From Blastocystis hominis (Eukaryota; Sar; Bigyra; Opalinata; Blastocystidae): a stretch of 64,000 nucleotides of DNA. The number at the start of each line of letters is the position of its first letter. Position 1 is the first letter of the stretch. The translations under genes and the position numbers were made by a program. The DNA lies in contig NW_013171817.1 of the NCBI RefSeq assembly GCF_000151665.1, forward strand, positions 310,001 to 374,000, written 5' to 3'. A model generated the notes under the pieces. It did no database searches. It was not told where the DNA came from and saw nothing but the letters and a program-made list of their open reading frames with translations. This document shows, piece after piece, positions 33,254 to 44,395 of this stretch.

Positions 33254-36200
33254 TTAGTATTCAGGTTCATCAAAATAGGAATCAGATAACTCTTTTTCCT
33301 TTGTAGTTTTTTGTATAGATTCGTTTGGTAATTCGATTAAGGGTTCTTCTTCTATTGGAGGTAATAGTTGTTCTGCAGTAGGTGGTTCATTGTGTGGTTG
33401 TTCGATTTCGTTTGTTTCTGGTTCATTTGTTGTTGTTGTTGTTGTTAAGGTTTGTTCGATCTGTTCTATTTTCTCCTTCTCTTCTTCCTGTTCTTCCTGT
33501 TCCTCTTGTTGTTGTTGTTCTGGCTGTGAAGGCATTTCTTTCTTTGCTGTTTCATTCATCGTTTTTCGTTCCTTCTTTTCTTTCCTCGTTTCACTTCGAT
33601 CCAATTCTTCTTCTTCTGCTGCTGCTGCTTTTTCCTCCTCTTCTTCTTCTTCTTCTTCCATTTCTTCGCTCGATTCTTCGCTGTCACTCTCCAACACTAT
33701 CGCTTCTTCCCGCTTTCGCTTCTTCGTCTTCTCTTCCTCCACCTTTTTCTTCGTCCCCGCCTCCTTTCCGCGCTTTTGAATTTCCTCCGCCACGCGCAGA
33801 ATGAACTCCACGGCCTGCTTCGAATCCGAATTCTCCGCCGCGTTCAGCGTTTCCTGGTACTTTTCCCTCGCTATTTCTCACCGCTTGGATTCGTTTCTAC
33901 TGTCCTGAACGAACTCCGCAAGCGGCGCCACGACGGAATTCGCGATGCGGAGATTGGAAGCAGCGCGCGCCTCGACGGCGAAGCGCATCATCGTGAGAAC
34001 GCACAGCGTCGAAGGGAGCGAAGAGCAGGCCTCCAGCTTCTGGAACAGAAACTGCATGCTCTGCACGTGAAACGGAACACAAAACACAATTCCATGGTGA
34101 GAAGCGGCGCGTTGCGAAGGAGCAAAGCGCACAGAACGCTCTCGCGCGATGATTCAAAGCGCAGCTCAAAGCAGCGCGCGAGATCTGCGGTTCAGTCGAT
34201 CGAGCGACGCCCACTTCGAAGCGAAATTTCGTCGCCCGTAGCTTCCTCCCATCGATGCAAAATCGACTGAATGGGGTCGTGGAGAACCGCGGGATGCGAT
34301 TTGAGCAACGGAACCAATTCGGTCTCGATGGGAAGGAAACTCTCCAGAGGGAAGAACGAAATCACGGAGTGCAGCAGATCCGAAATGATGAATTGTTTCT
34401 AGCGATAACCGCGGTTCTCGGCTGCGTACGAAGTTGGGAATCGAAACGGTCATCCACTGAATCCCCTGCAGCCATTTCGCGAACGCAGGGAGAACGTGCT
34501 GCGTCAAAACGCGTTTGATTCGAGGCAAAAAATCGTTTTCATCGTCCTCAAATGTGTTTCCTTGCCTTCGGATTGTGAGCTGGCTTTTCACTTCCGCGGG
34601 AGTGGCGTCGAAAACGGCGGAAAGATACGATCGAACGACCTGGGCGAGGAGGCTTGTGTACTTGGATTGAGTTTTGTTTGATGGGTTTGTACCTGCTCAT
34701 CGAAGAGCAACAGCGACGCGCATTTCGTGGAATGAACGAGAAGCAAGTAAAGAAGTGAAAGACAGAAGCAACCTATCGATGATTTGATTGGCTCGCCGCC
34801 ACCTGTTTCGTTGAACGGGAGAATTTCTCTTCGAAGAATCGTGCATAACTCAAGCATGCTGCTGGGAATCGGGCCGATGAGAGGGTTGGAATATTGTTTC
34901 TCGACCCAACTCAGATCGGTTCTTTCGTGTTTCGCTTTTTCGAGCGATTGCTTCGCATTGATGTGCATTTCGATGTGGAATTGAAGCGCCAATAAACGAA
35001 CAAACGCTTCCAACGTCGCGTGCGGGCGTTTCACTGTTTGGGTCTCGATATCCGCGAATAAATAGCTCTGCAGACTGACCACCACTGTCTTCAGAACATC
35101 CAAAATGTTCGTGATCATTTCTTTTTCGTAGGAGGACGTTTGTGTGATGGTGTCGTTCAAAATGGCTTCCAGAATATCGATGCTTTGCTCCAACGAAAGC
35201 GACAAATCCGACGCTTTTTCGCTGTCCTCCATTTCCGAATTCGCTTTCGAATTCGCTTTCGAATTCTTTTTCTTCTGCGTCGTTTTCGAAATGCGTTGCT
35301 TCTTCACTGGGATGCTCACGTGGATTAGCGAGGCTTCTTCGCTGCCGCCCATTTTTGCCGGGTCTTCGAGAAACAGCGCGACTTGCTTCAGCGCGACGCG
35401 AAGCAGCTGCTCGCCCATTTCCCAGTGGTAAACGAGCTGAATAAACAGCGGCAGATGCGTGTGCAAAAAGGTTTGGCTCTCCGAGAGAAGAAGGCTCGGG
35501 AAATTCTGAGCGGATCAGGCAGAACGGAGAGAAATACCGGGCTGATTTGCGTGATTTGGGAATAACTGAAGAACGTCAGGAACGAAAGGAAGTCCGCCTC
35601 CGTTTCTCCTTTTTCTCCTTTTTCTCCTTTTTCTTCTTCGTTGTGCGTGATGCGACTCTGCAGAAGGAGGAGCCGGTTACTCTGCGCGGAACACAATTGG
35701 AACACAAATACAGTGAGTTCGGTGAGGAGATATTTGCTGGATTCTTCGAGTTCTTTCGGCGAACAGGCGTTTCGAATCGACTGCAGCAGAACACAAATCA
35801 AATGGAAGAGCTTCGATTGGAATTCCTCGCTCCCCGCGGGAATCGACGCGTCTTCCAGGCCTGTTCGCGGTTCTTCGACCGTTGTTTCCACCGCGGTTAT
35901 CTCCTTCGCCGATCGCTTTCGTTTCCCTTTTTTGTTTTGTGTTTCGATTTGTGTTTCGATTTGTGTTTCTGACTCGCTCTGCTTTTCCTTGGCGGATGAA
36001 ACGCTCGCATCGCCGGGCTGCATGGAATCCAATTCGCAAAGAAAACCGCGGTTTTAAAACAGAGAAACAGGGAAATCAGGAGGAGTCGCGTGAGCTTCAG
36101 GACGCTGTCGAGTCCCGCGGTTTCGACGCTCTGCGCGAAGAAAACGGCGCAGGCGTCGGGGTCGTGGATGAGAAAATTGTGAACGCGCGTGACGACGCGC

Positions 36201-38056
36201 GAATTGTTTTTCTATGTTAGCAGAAAGGCGAATAAAAGACACCTCCTTCCAGAAGAGAGGCGTGAGGAACTTGGTGTAGAGGCGGTTGATGGAGTTGGTG
36301 GGGTTGGCGGTGTGGTCGAAGCGCAGCATGCGAAGGAAGTCGTCCAGCACGAAAACCGCGGACAGATCGAACGACTTGATGTTCTGCAGCTTGATCAGCA
36401 GCTGCAGGAAGCTCTTGCGGACCCGCAGGCTCCGATCGAAGAGGAACGGCCAGAGCTTCGCGATGTGCGGGAACAAAACCTTGTAGACCAGCCGGTTGTC
36501 CAGCAGCTCGAGGAGTCCCTGCGCTTCAATTGTCGGTCCTTTCGGCCTACGCGGAGACACAATTCGCGGACTTCCACGTGCGCGTCGTGCATCAAATGCG
36601 TCGTCACGTGCTCCAGAATCATCGACGTCACCGACACCGGCAGTAATTCGAAATAATTGCCTGCATTTCACCCTTTTTTAACAGAAATTAACATACAGAT
36701 CAAATGCAAAACTCCCGCCACCGCCACGCTCCGCACGTCGGGCGTTTCGTCGTCACACAGCACGAGAATGGCCTTGAACTGGTCCTCGATGGAATAGGTG
36801 TCACGTGCCTCGGAGGTTCCGAGGGGGAAGCAATCAATGAACAGAATGGCGGCGTGACGACGCACAATCGCGTTGGAAACCGACAAAGAGCGGAAGAGAA
36901 TCGGCTCGTAGAGCTCGGTGAGGCGAGTCCAGAGCTCTTTGTGCTTTCGGTAGTGGACGAAAGAGCCCATGAGGAGCTTCAGCACGGAGAAGACTTTGGA
37001 AGAGGACGCATGAACCGCCATGTTCACGATCTCCTGAATCACTTCATGTTCTAACGCGTTTCGAATTCTATCGAATCAGAGGGAGAAGAATAAAATAGAA
37101 AACGAATCGTCTTCGCACGCGAGATCGGCAGTCATGATCGCATCGCCCCATTTCCGTACAGAACTCACCGGGAGTTTCAGAGCGACTTGTTGGAGGGAAA
37201 GGAAGCATTCCCTGGGGAAATCCGCAGAGAGAGTCAGGAATCTAGTGAACAAACAGAGGGACGACATACAGAGGGAGGAGGCGCTTGCTGTGCGTGTGGG
37301 CGATGAATTGGGGCGAACGAACGGCTTCGAGAATGATGGCTCGTGTTGTATTGGATTGGGCACTGGAGAAATCGATGAGAACTAAACTCTCGCGAATGGC
37401 ATTTCTGAACATGAGCGAAATTTGGATGAATAGCTTTACAATCGATTCATATAACTATTGAAGCGTTTGTCAAAACGAAGTGTGCGAGCTAAGACATACA
37501 CACACATATTCGGTGCATATCGCTCTCGATTCGCATACTTTTTGACCCATAGTTTCTCAAAGAGTTTGCTCAATTCTTCTTGAAGCTCTTCTATGAACGA
37601 AAAAAACAGAGTGTGCAAAATATCTAGAATTTGATCGATTACGGCAGTATGCAGCAAGTCATTCTATTTCATATATAAGACAAAACCAAACGTCAGCACA
37701 CACCATCAACAGATGCTGAAGTGCCTCCAAAAACTCTAAATCCTTTGATGAGACTATTCTCAATTCAAATATCAATAGATACATCGATTTGGATTCGAAG
37801 GGTCGATTCCGTTCACTAAGCAATCATCCGGGTTGTCCACCGAATCGACAGCCCGATAAATCGCTTCCCAAAACTGTTTTGCGTTCTACTTATCAACATA
37901 ACGAATTTCACACACCTGCTTTGTCATCGTTTGCATCACTTCCTTAAAATCAAAATTGGATGATGGATTCATGTCATCGGCAACGATTCCCAGAACCGCT
38001 TCTTTACAGTTCTCTCCTTCCACACGTGCGATGAGCTCTTTTGCTTTTTCCGACAT
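33254..38056 (-). CDS. NCAPG2: NCAPG2, condensin II HEAT-repeat subunit G2
   Basis: HEAT-repeat subunit of condensin II, acting in mitotic chromosome compaction. The 1423-residue model follows NCAPG2 best in the N-terminal half: LTELYEPILFRSLSVSNAIVRRHAAILFIDCFPL, VRSVAVAGVLHLICNYFELLPVSVTSMILEHVTTHLMHDAHVEVRELCLRGLLELL and FLFDRSLRVRKSFLQLLIKL. The middle is Ser/Glu/Lys-rich; the C-terminal tail (33254-33811) is a very acidic and basic low-complexity region. Sixteen introns of 28-51 bp were placed, and the final spliced length is a multiple of three. One intron contains a TGTTTGTT copy. Stop TAA 33254-33256. Confidence 0.8.
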
Positions 38057-38142
38057 ACTGATGGAATGGAAGATAAGATGATTCTTGTGTTTGAATGAAT
38101 AGGTAGGCTATTGAAATAGGGTATTTGTAATAGCTTGACCGA

Positions 38143-38224
38143 GACAACTTGTCCGAGTGGTTAAGGAGACAGACTCGAAATCTGTTGGGCTTTGCCCGCG
38201 CAAGTTCGAATCCTGCAGTTGTCG
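38143..38224 (+). tRNA. tRNA-Ser(CGA)
   Basis: 82-nt class II tRNA. The GACAACT/AGTTGTC acceptor stem has discriminator G. The anticodon loop CTCGAAA has anticodon CGA at 38176-38178. A long variable arm follows (TGGGC..GCCCG), then a TTCGAAT T-loop. No encoded CCA, and a T6 run (38225-38230) serves as RNA polymerase III terminator. No intron. Confidence 0.95.
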
Positions 38225-38424
38225 TTTTTTATTAGTCAATCAATGAATCATTTTTATGAAAGCAACCTTTTTTTTATTCACTATTCCCTGTAATTGTTTA
38301 TTGCTTCTCTCCTCTTCTGCCATGATCTTTTCTTCCCTGCTTTAATTTTATAGTTTATCAAACATTGCATATAAAACAACCTTTTTCCTTTTCACTGTCT
38401 TCTTCTTCTTCTCCCTTATCATTT

Positions 38425-39706
38425 TTATTCCTTCTCCATCTTCATTCCCTCCTCTTCCTCCTCCTCCTCTTCCACCATAATCTTCTTCTCTTCCTCGTCT
38501 TCTTCTTCCATCGGAACGCCATTTTCCAGTTCTTCCAACTCCTTAATGATCGTCTCGCACTTCTGCTTCAACACTTCCAACGCCTATTCCTCACTCCCAT
38601 CCCCTTCTCTCACTCGAGGAACCAGCGACTTTGCAGATACGCAGCCCGTCGACTCCACAGAGAAGATGAAGTCATTTCGGATCACGCCCAGCTGCACCTT
38701 CTCCCGATTCTCCGGAAGGCGAATACACTCTCGGCACATTCTATCTCGCACACTCTCACGATCCTTACGTGCAATTCAGATCATGCGCCACATGCAGCGT
38801 TTTCTCGCCTCCAATGTCCTCAATATCGAACACTCCCATCGGACATGTCTGCTTCATCCGCTCTGCGTCTTCTCCCACGAGCGGCTTCGGGAATCGGATC
38901 GACGGTCGCATGCGATAAACCGCGGTACAAACCGGCGACCTTTCCTCATCGAATTCCATCGAACCTACCATTTCGCGTGATCCTCGCCCACGCCTTTGGT
39001 CGCGTAGCACTCCAAATCGATGGCTTGCCCGGGAGCGAGCTTCGTCAGAATGATGTCATCATGCACCAGACCGATCTGTCCTTCAGGCAAATCCAGCTGT
39101 CTGCCCAGCTTCTCCAGCTCCAGGCTCTGCGAATACACCGTCAGATATTCCACGTTGCGGTTGTTGGCCGCTTTCTGCAGCTCGGAAAGACTCGGGCAAG
39201 TCACGCGCAGATTGAACTTCAGCGAGTTCTTGTCCGTGAAGTCGCTGCGGTTGTGACCGTTCTCACCAGGAGGACAGATATAATCGAAGTCGTTCGCGTC
39301 CGCTTTGATGGGGATTAATCCGAGACGATGGCAAAGCACTTCGTCCTATTCATCAAACCGGAGACCATGAAGTACCTGCATCACGGACGTGTTATTGTTC
39401 ATAAAAACAGTACTTATGGCCATTGTTGGTACTTCTGCTATCAACACTCGGCGCAGAGCGTTTGCAATGGATGCATCAACGCCCACAAGTTCAAAAACGA
39501 CCTGCTCATCAGACTAGACACTCATTTCGCTTCCACCAACGAATACCTGCGAGAGAATATTAATTTTCAAGTTCTCGTCGAGACCATCTAAATAATGCTC
39601 CACAGCATGGCTGGTTTCCACGACCTTTGCATCACATCCAAAAATAACGCAGTACGTCCCTAATTCCTGAGAATTCAACAGCGGCGATGGGTTTCTTTCC
39701 TGGCAT
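38425..39706 (-). CDS. POLR1C: POLR1C/AC40, shared RNA polymerase I and III subunit
   Basis: Alpha-like assembly subunit of Pol I and Pol III. The 366-residue product has [101 protein letters not shown] and [28 protein letters not shown]. The C-terminus is an acidic extension (about 30 Glu/Asp/Lys residues). Six introns (28-33 bp). It lies on the same strand as, and 7 kb from, the RPA2 gene, its partner in Pol I. Stop TAA 38425-38427. No exact TGTTTGTT follows. Confidence 0.93.
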
Positions 39707-39814
39707 TTGAATGTAAATAGATGGCAAACTGCGATAGTAAATCAAGACTCTTTTTGCTCGAAATATTGGAATTCCATAAAGGTATTTGATTGTTTCATAT
39801 TATACTTTGTTCAA

Positions 39815-42800
39815 ATGAACAGTAATCTAACACCTTGTATTTATCGTGGAATAAAATACAATGTGTTAGCCAAATTGGACTCTCTAAAATTTTATGTTAC
39901 TGTAAAACCCTGTGCTCTTTATTATGGAATCGAGCAAAATAGAATTGAATGTATTATTTAATTCCGTATCTATGTATATAACTTCTAGGTTATGTTGGTA
40001 TGATGGAGATTTCTGAACTCCCAAACCGAAATGAAATAAGTGAAATAAGCGAAATAGTGGAAACACATGATTTGTTATTAGCTGTAAATGGAATGCTATG
40101 CTGTTGCTTTGATCTTTCACTTTCAAAAGATAAATGGGCAAGCATCTTCTCTATGCTAAATTACCCCGCTATTATCACTTTTTTTAAGCTCACGTCGGAT
40201 GGAGATGATTTCTTTGTTCCCATGAATGTGCGTTGATTGAATGTCGGTATAACTTTTTAGTGGACTTTTTGCGGAAATATGAAAATAACTGGTTCTATCT
40301 ATGGAGTGTCGAGTGTGGAGGATGAGTTGGTTTTAGCTTCTTTTGGAATTCAACTTAGTAAGATTTTGATTTGATGTCTCTTATTGAAGATAAGTCGATG
40401 TGTAAAAATGGAATGTATACGGTCAATCAACAAACTCCGGAACCTGATACTCCTGTGACATTATCGCAAGCTGAAACTTTGGAATTGGAGAACCAAAGCA
40501 TTTTCTCATTTTATGAATCAGATTCGTTGAGTTATTTATACAACGCAATCTATTATGACTATGAAAGGATTTCAAAAGAAAACGTGATTTCTTCCATGAG
40601 TCTGAAGTTGATCAGCAAATGGTTTCATCAGGTGTATGCTTTACAAAAAGAAGGGTCGTTTAAAGCCTACGAAGTGTTGTACCGGATTGGATCCAATCTT
40701 TGCTACATCATCCAAGAGTATATCAATCAAATTGATGCGTGGTTACAAAACCATAGGGAGAACCATCGCTCACCAAATACCTCTGATTTATTGAGTAAAA
40801 AGGCGCTGCTTATTGCAGTCTATAAAAACGAATTGGTTTATCATGAATTGATTGGGAAATTTTGTTTGTCCGCGATCGGTCGATCAGGCGGGCAGCTCAT
40901 CGATACGCAGGATCAATCGTATGAATTTCATGGTGGATCCTTGTACCAAAACCTCTCCATATTTGAAGTCATGAACACTTTCATGGCTACATCGATTCCA
41001 TCCATTGAAATGACGGATGTGTTTCCGGATTTGGAGCTCAACACAAAACATTATAACTCAGCATATCCCACAGTGGATGATAAACGTCATCATTCCTATA
41101 AAAGTGGAACATATACCTTCTCGAATGTGAATGTCGAGAACTTTGTGTATGAATCATCGAATCATACTATCATTGGAGGTTTGATTGTTGTCGTGATTTG
41201 ATGTAGAATCTTCTGAAAGTCGATTCGGCGAACATTATGGAAACATGTTTACGCCTGTTCCAAACTGTATGTTTAACGAATCAATGTAAGAATTCGCATA
41301 TTTATCTTTATCATAATCATAGTGCAAATAAAAAGCATGTGAATTCAATGGAAGAAATGGTTGATTATGTTGTTCAATCGGTGGAATCATCATTAAAAAC
41401 GAATCCATTGAAGGGCGCTTTAATGATGATATCGAATTATATGAATAGAAAAGAGGCATTGTCTCGCCTCTTTCATCATTTAGCCCCAAAGAACGCTGTT
41501 TTTGTATCAGCCAGGAAAAACCTGAATGAATATCTTTCTCATGCTTTGCGATTGAATGGCGAACTGCATTATTCCATCATCAATATCGATTCACTCTCCT
41601 CCACAACATCACCCTTTGTTCTTGGAATCCATTATTTGGATTTTTTGAAATCGAATTTGTCACTTTGCTTTTCTCTTCTTCATTCATAGATTTTTAAGTT
41701 ATCTAGTTAAAGCGCTTGATCCATCCTTTGATGGATTGCTAGTTATCGAAGATCTATTCCAGGTCTTTCCCCAGATCTGTACGATCGCTGGATTATACGA
41801 ACGTCTTCTTTCTTCTTTATTCGAATTACAAAAGCAACTCCCTTCGGCTTACGTCGTTTACGTTTTATCGAGTAGCAATCTGAGTGAGGAAGATCGCTGC
41901 ATCATGCGTCGAACCCGTCTCCCCGATCTTTTAGAGGAGTTGCATGCGAAGTATCCGTTGAATATCTCGTATCCGCTGTGCAACTTTGTTTGTGATTGGC
42001 AAGTCATGAAGGATCTTGACTTCCCTTGCTTCCAAGCGCAACTGAGTTCGAATGTGCGGGTCACTTTGCATTCCATGATGAACTCATTCATTTTAATTCC
42101 GTTGTATTCCTTATTCTCTATTTTCTATTGAAGGCGAAGCATTACTCTCCCGATCTGGGGACAACTCAAAGAGCTTTTTTCCAGAGCCTTAGACGTTTTC
42201 TTTTCGATCGAATTCTATCGAATAGATCGTAAATAAATACGAAACGACGGAGAATCTGCTGGTTCTCTCGGACGAAGAATTGTTCTCCTATGAAGATCAC
42301 GTCCATGTGAACGATACATGGAGACTCTTTTGGAAATCCTTCGATCTCTTCTGGTGGCTTTTCTGTCTCTCCTTGAAGGTAGTCTGAATGGGTTTGGATC
42401 GACTGTGTGTAGTTTAACGATGTCGTGGAATTGGTGAATTCTTCGATTATGCACGGAGAACAAGTTGCTATCGTTTTACCGAGTGCTCGCGAGGTTGAGT
42501 TGGAATCGCTGATGCGCGGCACATTGCTAATGGAGCACCCAGTGATTCCTCAATTAGCGAATTTGTTAAAAGGATCGTTTTTCGAGAATCGAGGTAGAGT
42601 TTATAACAAAGTGTAACAACAGACCTCCGTTTTCTCGCTCACCCGATCTCCTTTCTCTATCTAATTCTCCTCAATCTGATCGAAAAAGGGTTCCCGACCA
42701 TCGACGACTCCATGAAGTTCCGCCAATCATCGCCTTCGTCCTGTCTCTTCTCTCCTTTCTCTTCACCCCCAGCCCCAGAAGACCTCAAATCTCTCCACGA

Positions 42801-44324
42801 GCAGCAAGTCGCCACGCTGAACTCCATGAAGAACTACGCCTACCAGCTCATCATCAGCCAGATTCCCAATCTCACCACGCTGGACGATCTCATCACGCAG
42901 CTACAATGCAGCGCGCCGGTCGCCGAAATCACAAACCGATCCGTGCGGGTCTGCAAGCATTTCGCGAAGCAGGACGATGCGAGTATTGAGTTTTTGTGTT
43001 CCAAGTATGGAAACGGCAGGAACAACTTCTACCTCTCGGCCTTCCGCGAGGCGGAGTATCTGTACATCGATCAACGCGGTCAAACGCGCGAAGAAATCCG
43101 CGCGCTCAATTCTGCGGAGTGGAGCGACTTCTGGAATCTCAAAAAACGCGTCGCGATCATCGCAGAGGACGCCGTTTGGTGTCTGCCTCCGCCCTCTCCG
43201 AGAGAAGGAGTACGTTTTCGATTCGTTTCCGCCTGACTCGAAAGATTCGGTTGCAAACCATCGTGTTAACCGCGGATTCCGACGTGTCCTCGCAGGTCGA
43301 TTGGATTCTGTCGTTCTATCCCTCGCGCAACATCCAGGGCGAGATCAGCTTGCTCTCCAGCTGCATCCAGGAGGATTTCCACATTCGCTCCATCGCCTTG
43401 GAGCTCGAAACCCGCAAAGAAACGCCCAACCTCGACCTGATTCGAGAGTTTCATTGTTCCGGAGTGAGCCGAACGCGCTTCGGTCGCTCGTTGACACTAA
43501 AACTCTTCAACGAATTATTCTGCGAGGAGAACCCGCTCTGTCCTCCGACGATGCTGGACGAGAAACAGCCCTCGTTTCAGATGTACAACAGTCTGAGCAA
43601 GGAACGGCAGCTCGATCTTCTGCGGCAGTGGATGAGCTCGCTGGGGCTGCGCGAAGACGCCGCAGGACTGGACTGGAAGGCGTGGCTGGTGCGGCTGAAC
43701 TTGCTGCAGATCAGCCAGCAGCAGGTGCTGTTTATGTATGTGTACTCGCTGGCGCGCGAGATTCTGAAGAATTCGTTTTTGGACCCCATTGCGGAGGTGG
43801 AGGTGAGCGGACTGAAGTCGATTGCGGTGGACGTCGATGGGAGAAAAGGACTCGTGCATGTGGGAACCGTCTCGCCGCTGCCCGCAGCGTCGTTCATTCC
43901 GTACCTCTCTTATGGGTATTTCTTTGGGTCGATTGTGACGCGCAGATCGTTCTTTAAATCGAACACGCAGATCCTCTTTGTCCGGAAAGTCACCGACAAG
44001 CAGACCGATCAATGGCTTCCCACCACGTATATTCAGTGCTTCTCTCCGCAAGGCGGCCTTCAGCCCAATTACTGGACGTTCTCCGCTCTGATGGACGCGT
44101 ATCACGAGGTTTCGATCGAGAGTGGAGCGGCGTTGTGGACGCGGGCGGTCGAGGAGTGTCGCGAATTGCCGGTAGCGGTGATGAGCGAAGGCGTGATGGA
44201 GTTGCTGCCGGAGATCGTGAAGTTCTCGCCGATCGGGTATGTGGTGCATCTGTGTATTATGCGCGATGGAGAGGAGAGGAAGGTGGGCGTTCGCATTCCT
44301 TGTAGGGGCTGGAAGCAGCGGTGA
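39815..44324 (+). CDS. Large unrecognised multi-exon protein
   Basis: A 1372-residue protein from thirteen exons with introns of 28-38 bp; the spliced length is a multiple of three. No family was recognised. The first two thirds are AT-rich and helical; a segment GLLVIEDLFQVFPQI (near 41740) looks like a degenerate Walker B, and AYVVYVLSSSNLSEEDRC follows as in AAA-type cores, but no Walker A was found. The C-terminal third is GC-richer, globular (WILSFYPSRNIQGEIS, GYFFGSIVTRRSF, WLPTTYIQCFSPQGG) and without membrane helices. The start used is ATG 39815; an ATG at 39721 would require an 88-bp intron and leave 14 bp to the POLR1C start. Motif TGTTTGTT at 44370. Confidence 0.65.
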
Positions 44325-44369
44325 GATGTAGATGAAGCAGCGAAGCAGCTTGTAGAATATTCTTAGTGT

Positions 44370-44377
44370 TGTTTGTT
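44370..44377 (+). terminator. TGTTTGTT poly(A) motif, half of a shared palindrome
   Basis: Exact motif downstream of the large unrecognised gene. With the next 7 nt it forms TGTTTGTTACAAACA, whose minus-strand reading begins TGTTTGTA and serves the convergent PHD/CCCH gene. Confidence 0.8.
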
Positions 44378-44395
44378 ACAAACACGAGCCTATGA

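Noticed and set aside
37436-37657. Separate small gene suggested by a 73-codon frame
   Set aside because: It is an internal exon of NCAPG2, linked on both sides by 40-41-bp introns with consistent phase.
39721-39780. Earlier ATG for the large unrecognised gene
   Set aside because: It would need an 88-bp intron and leave only 14 bp to the divergent POLR1C start; ATG 39815 works with a standard 33-bp intron.
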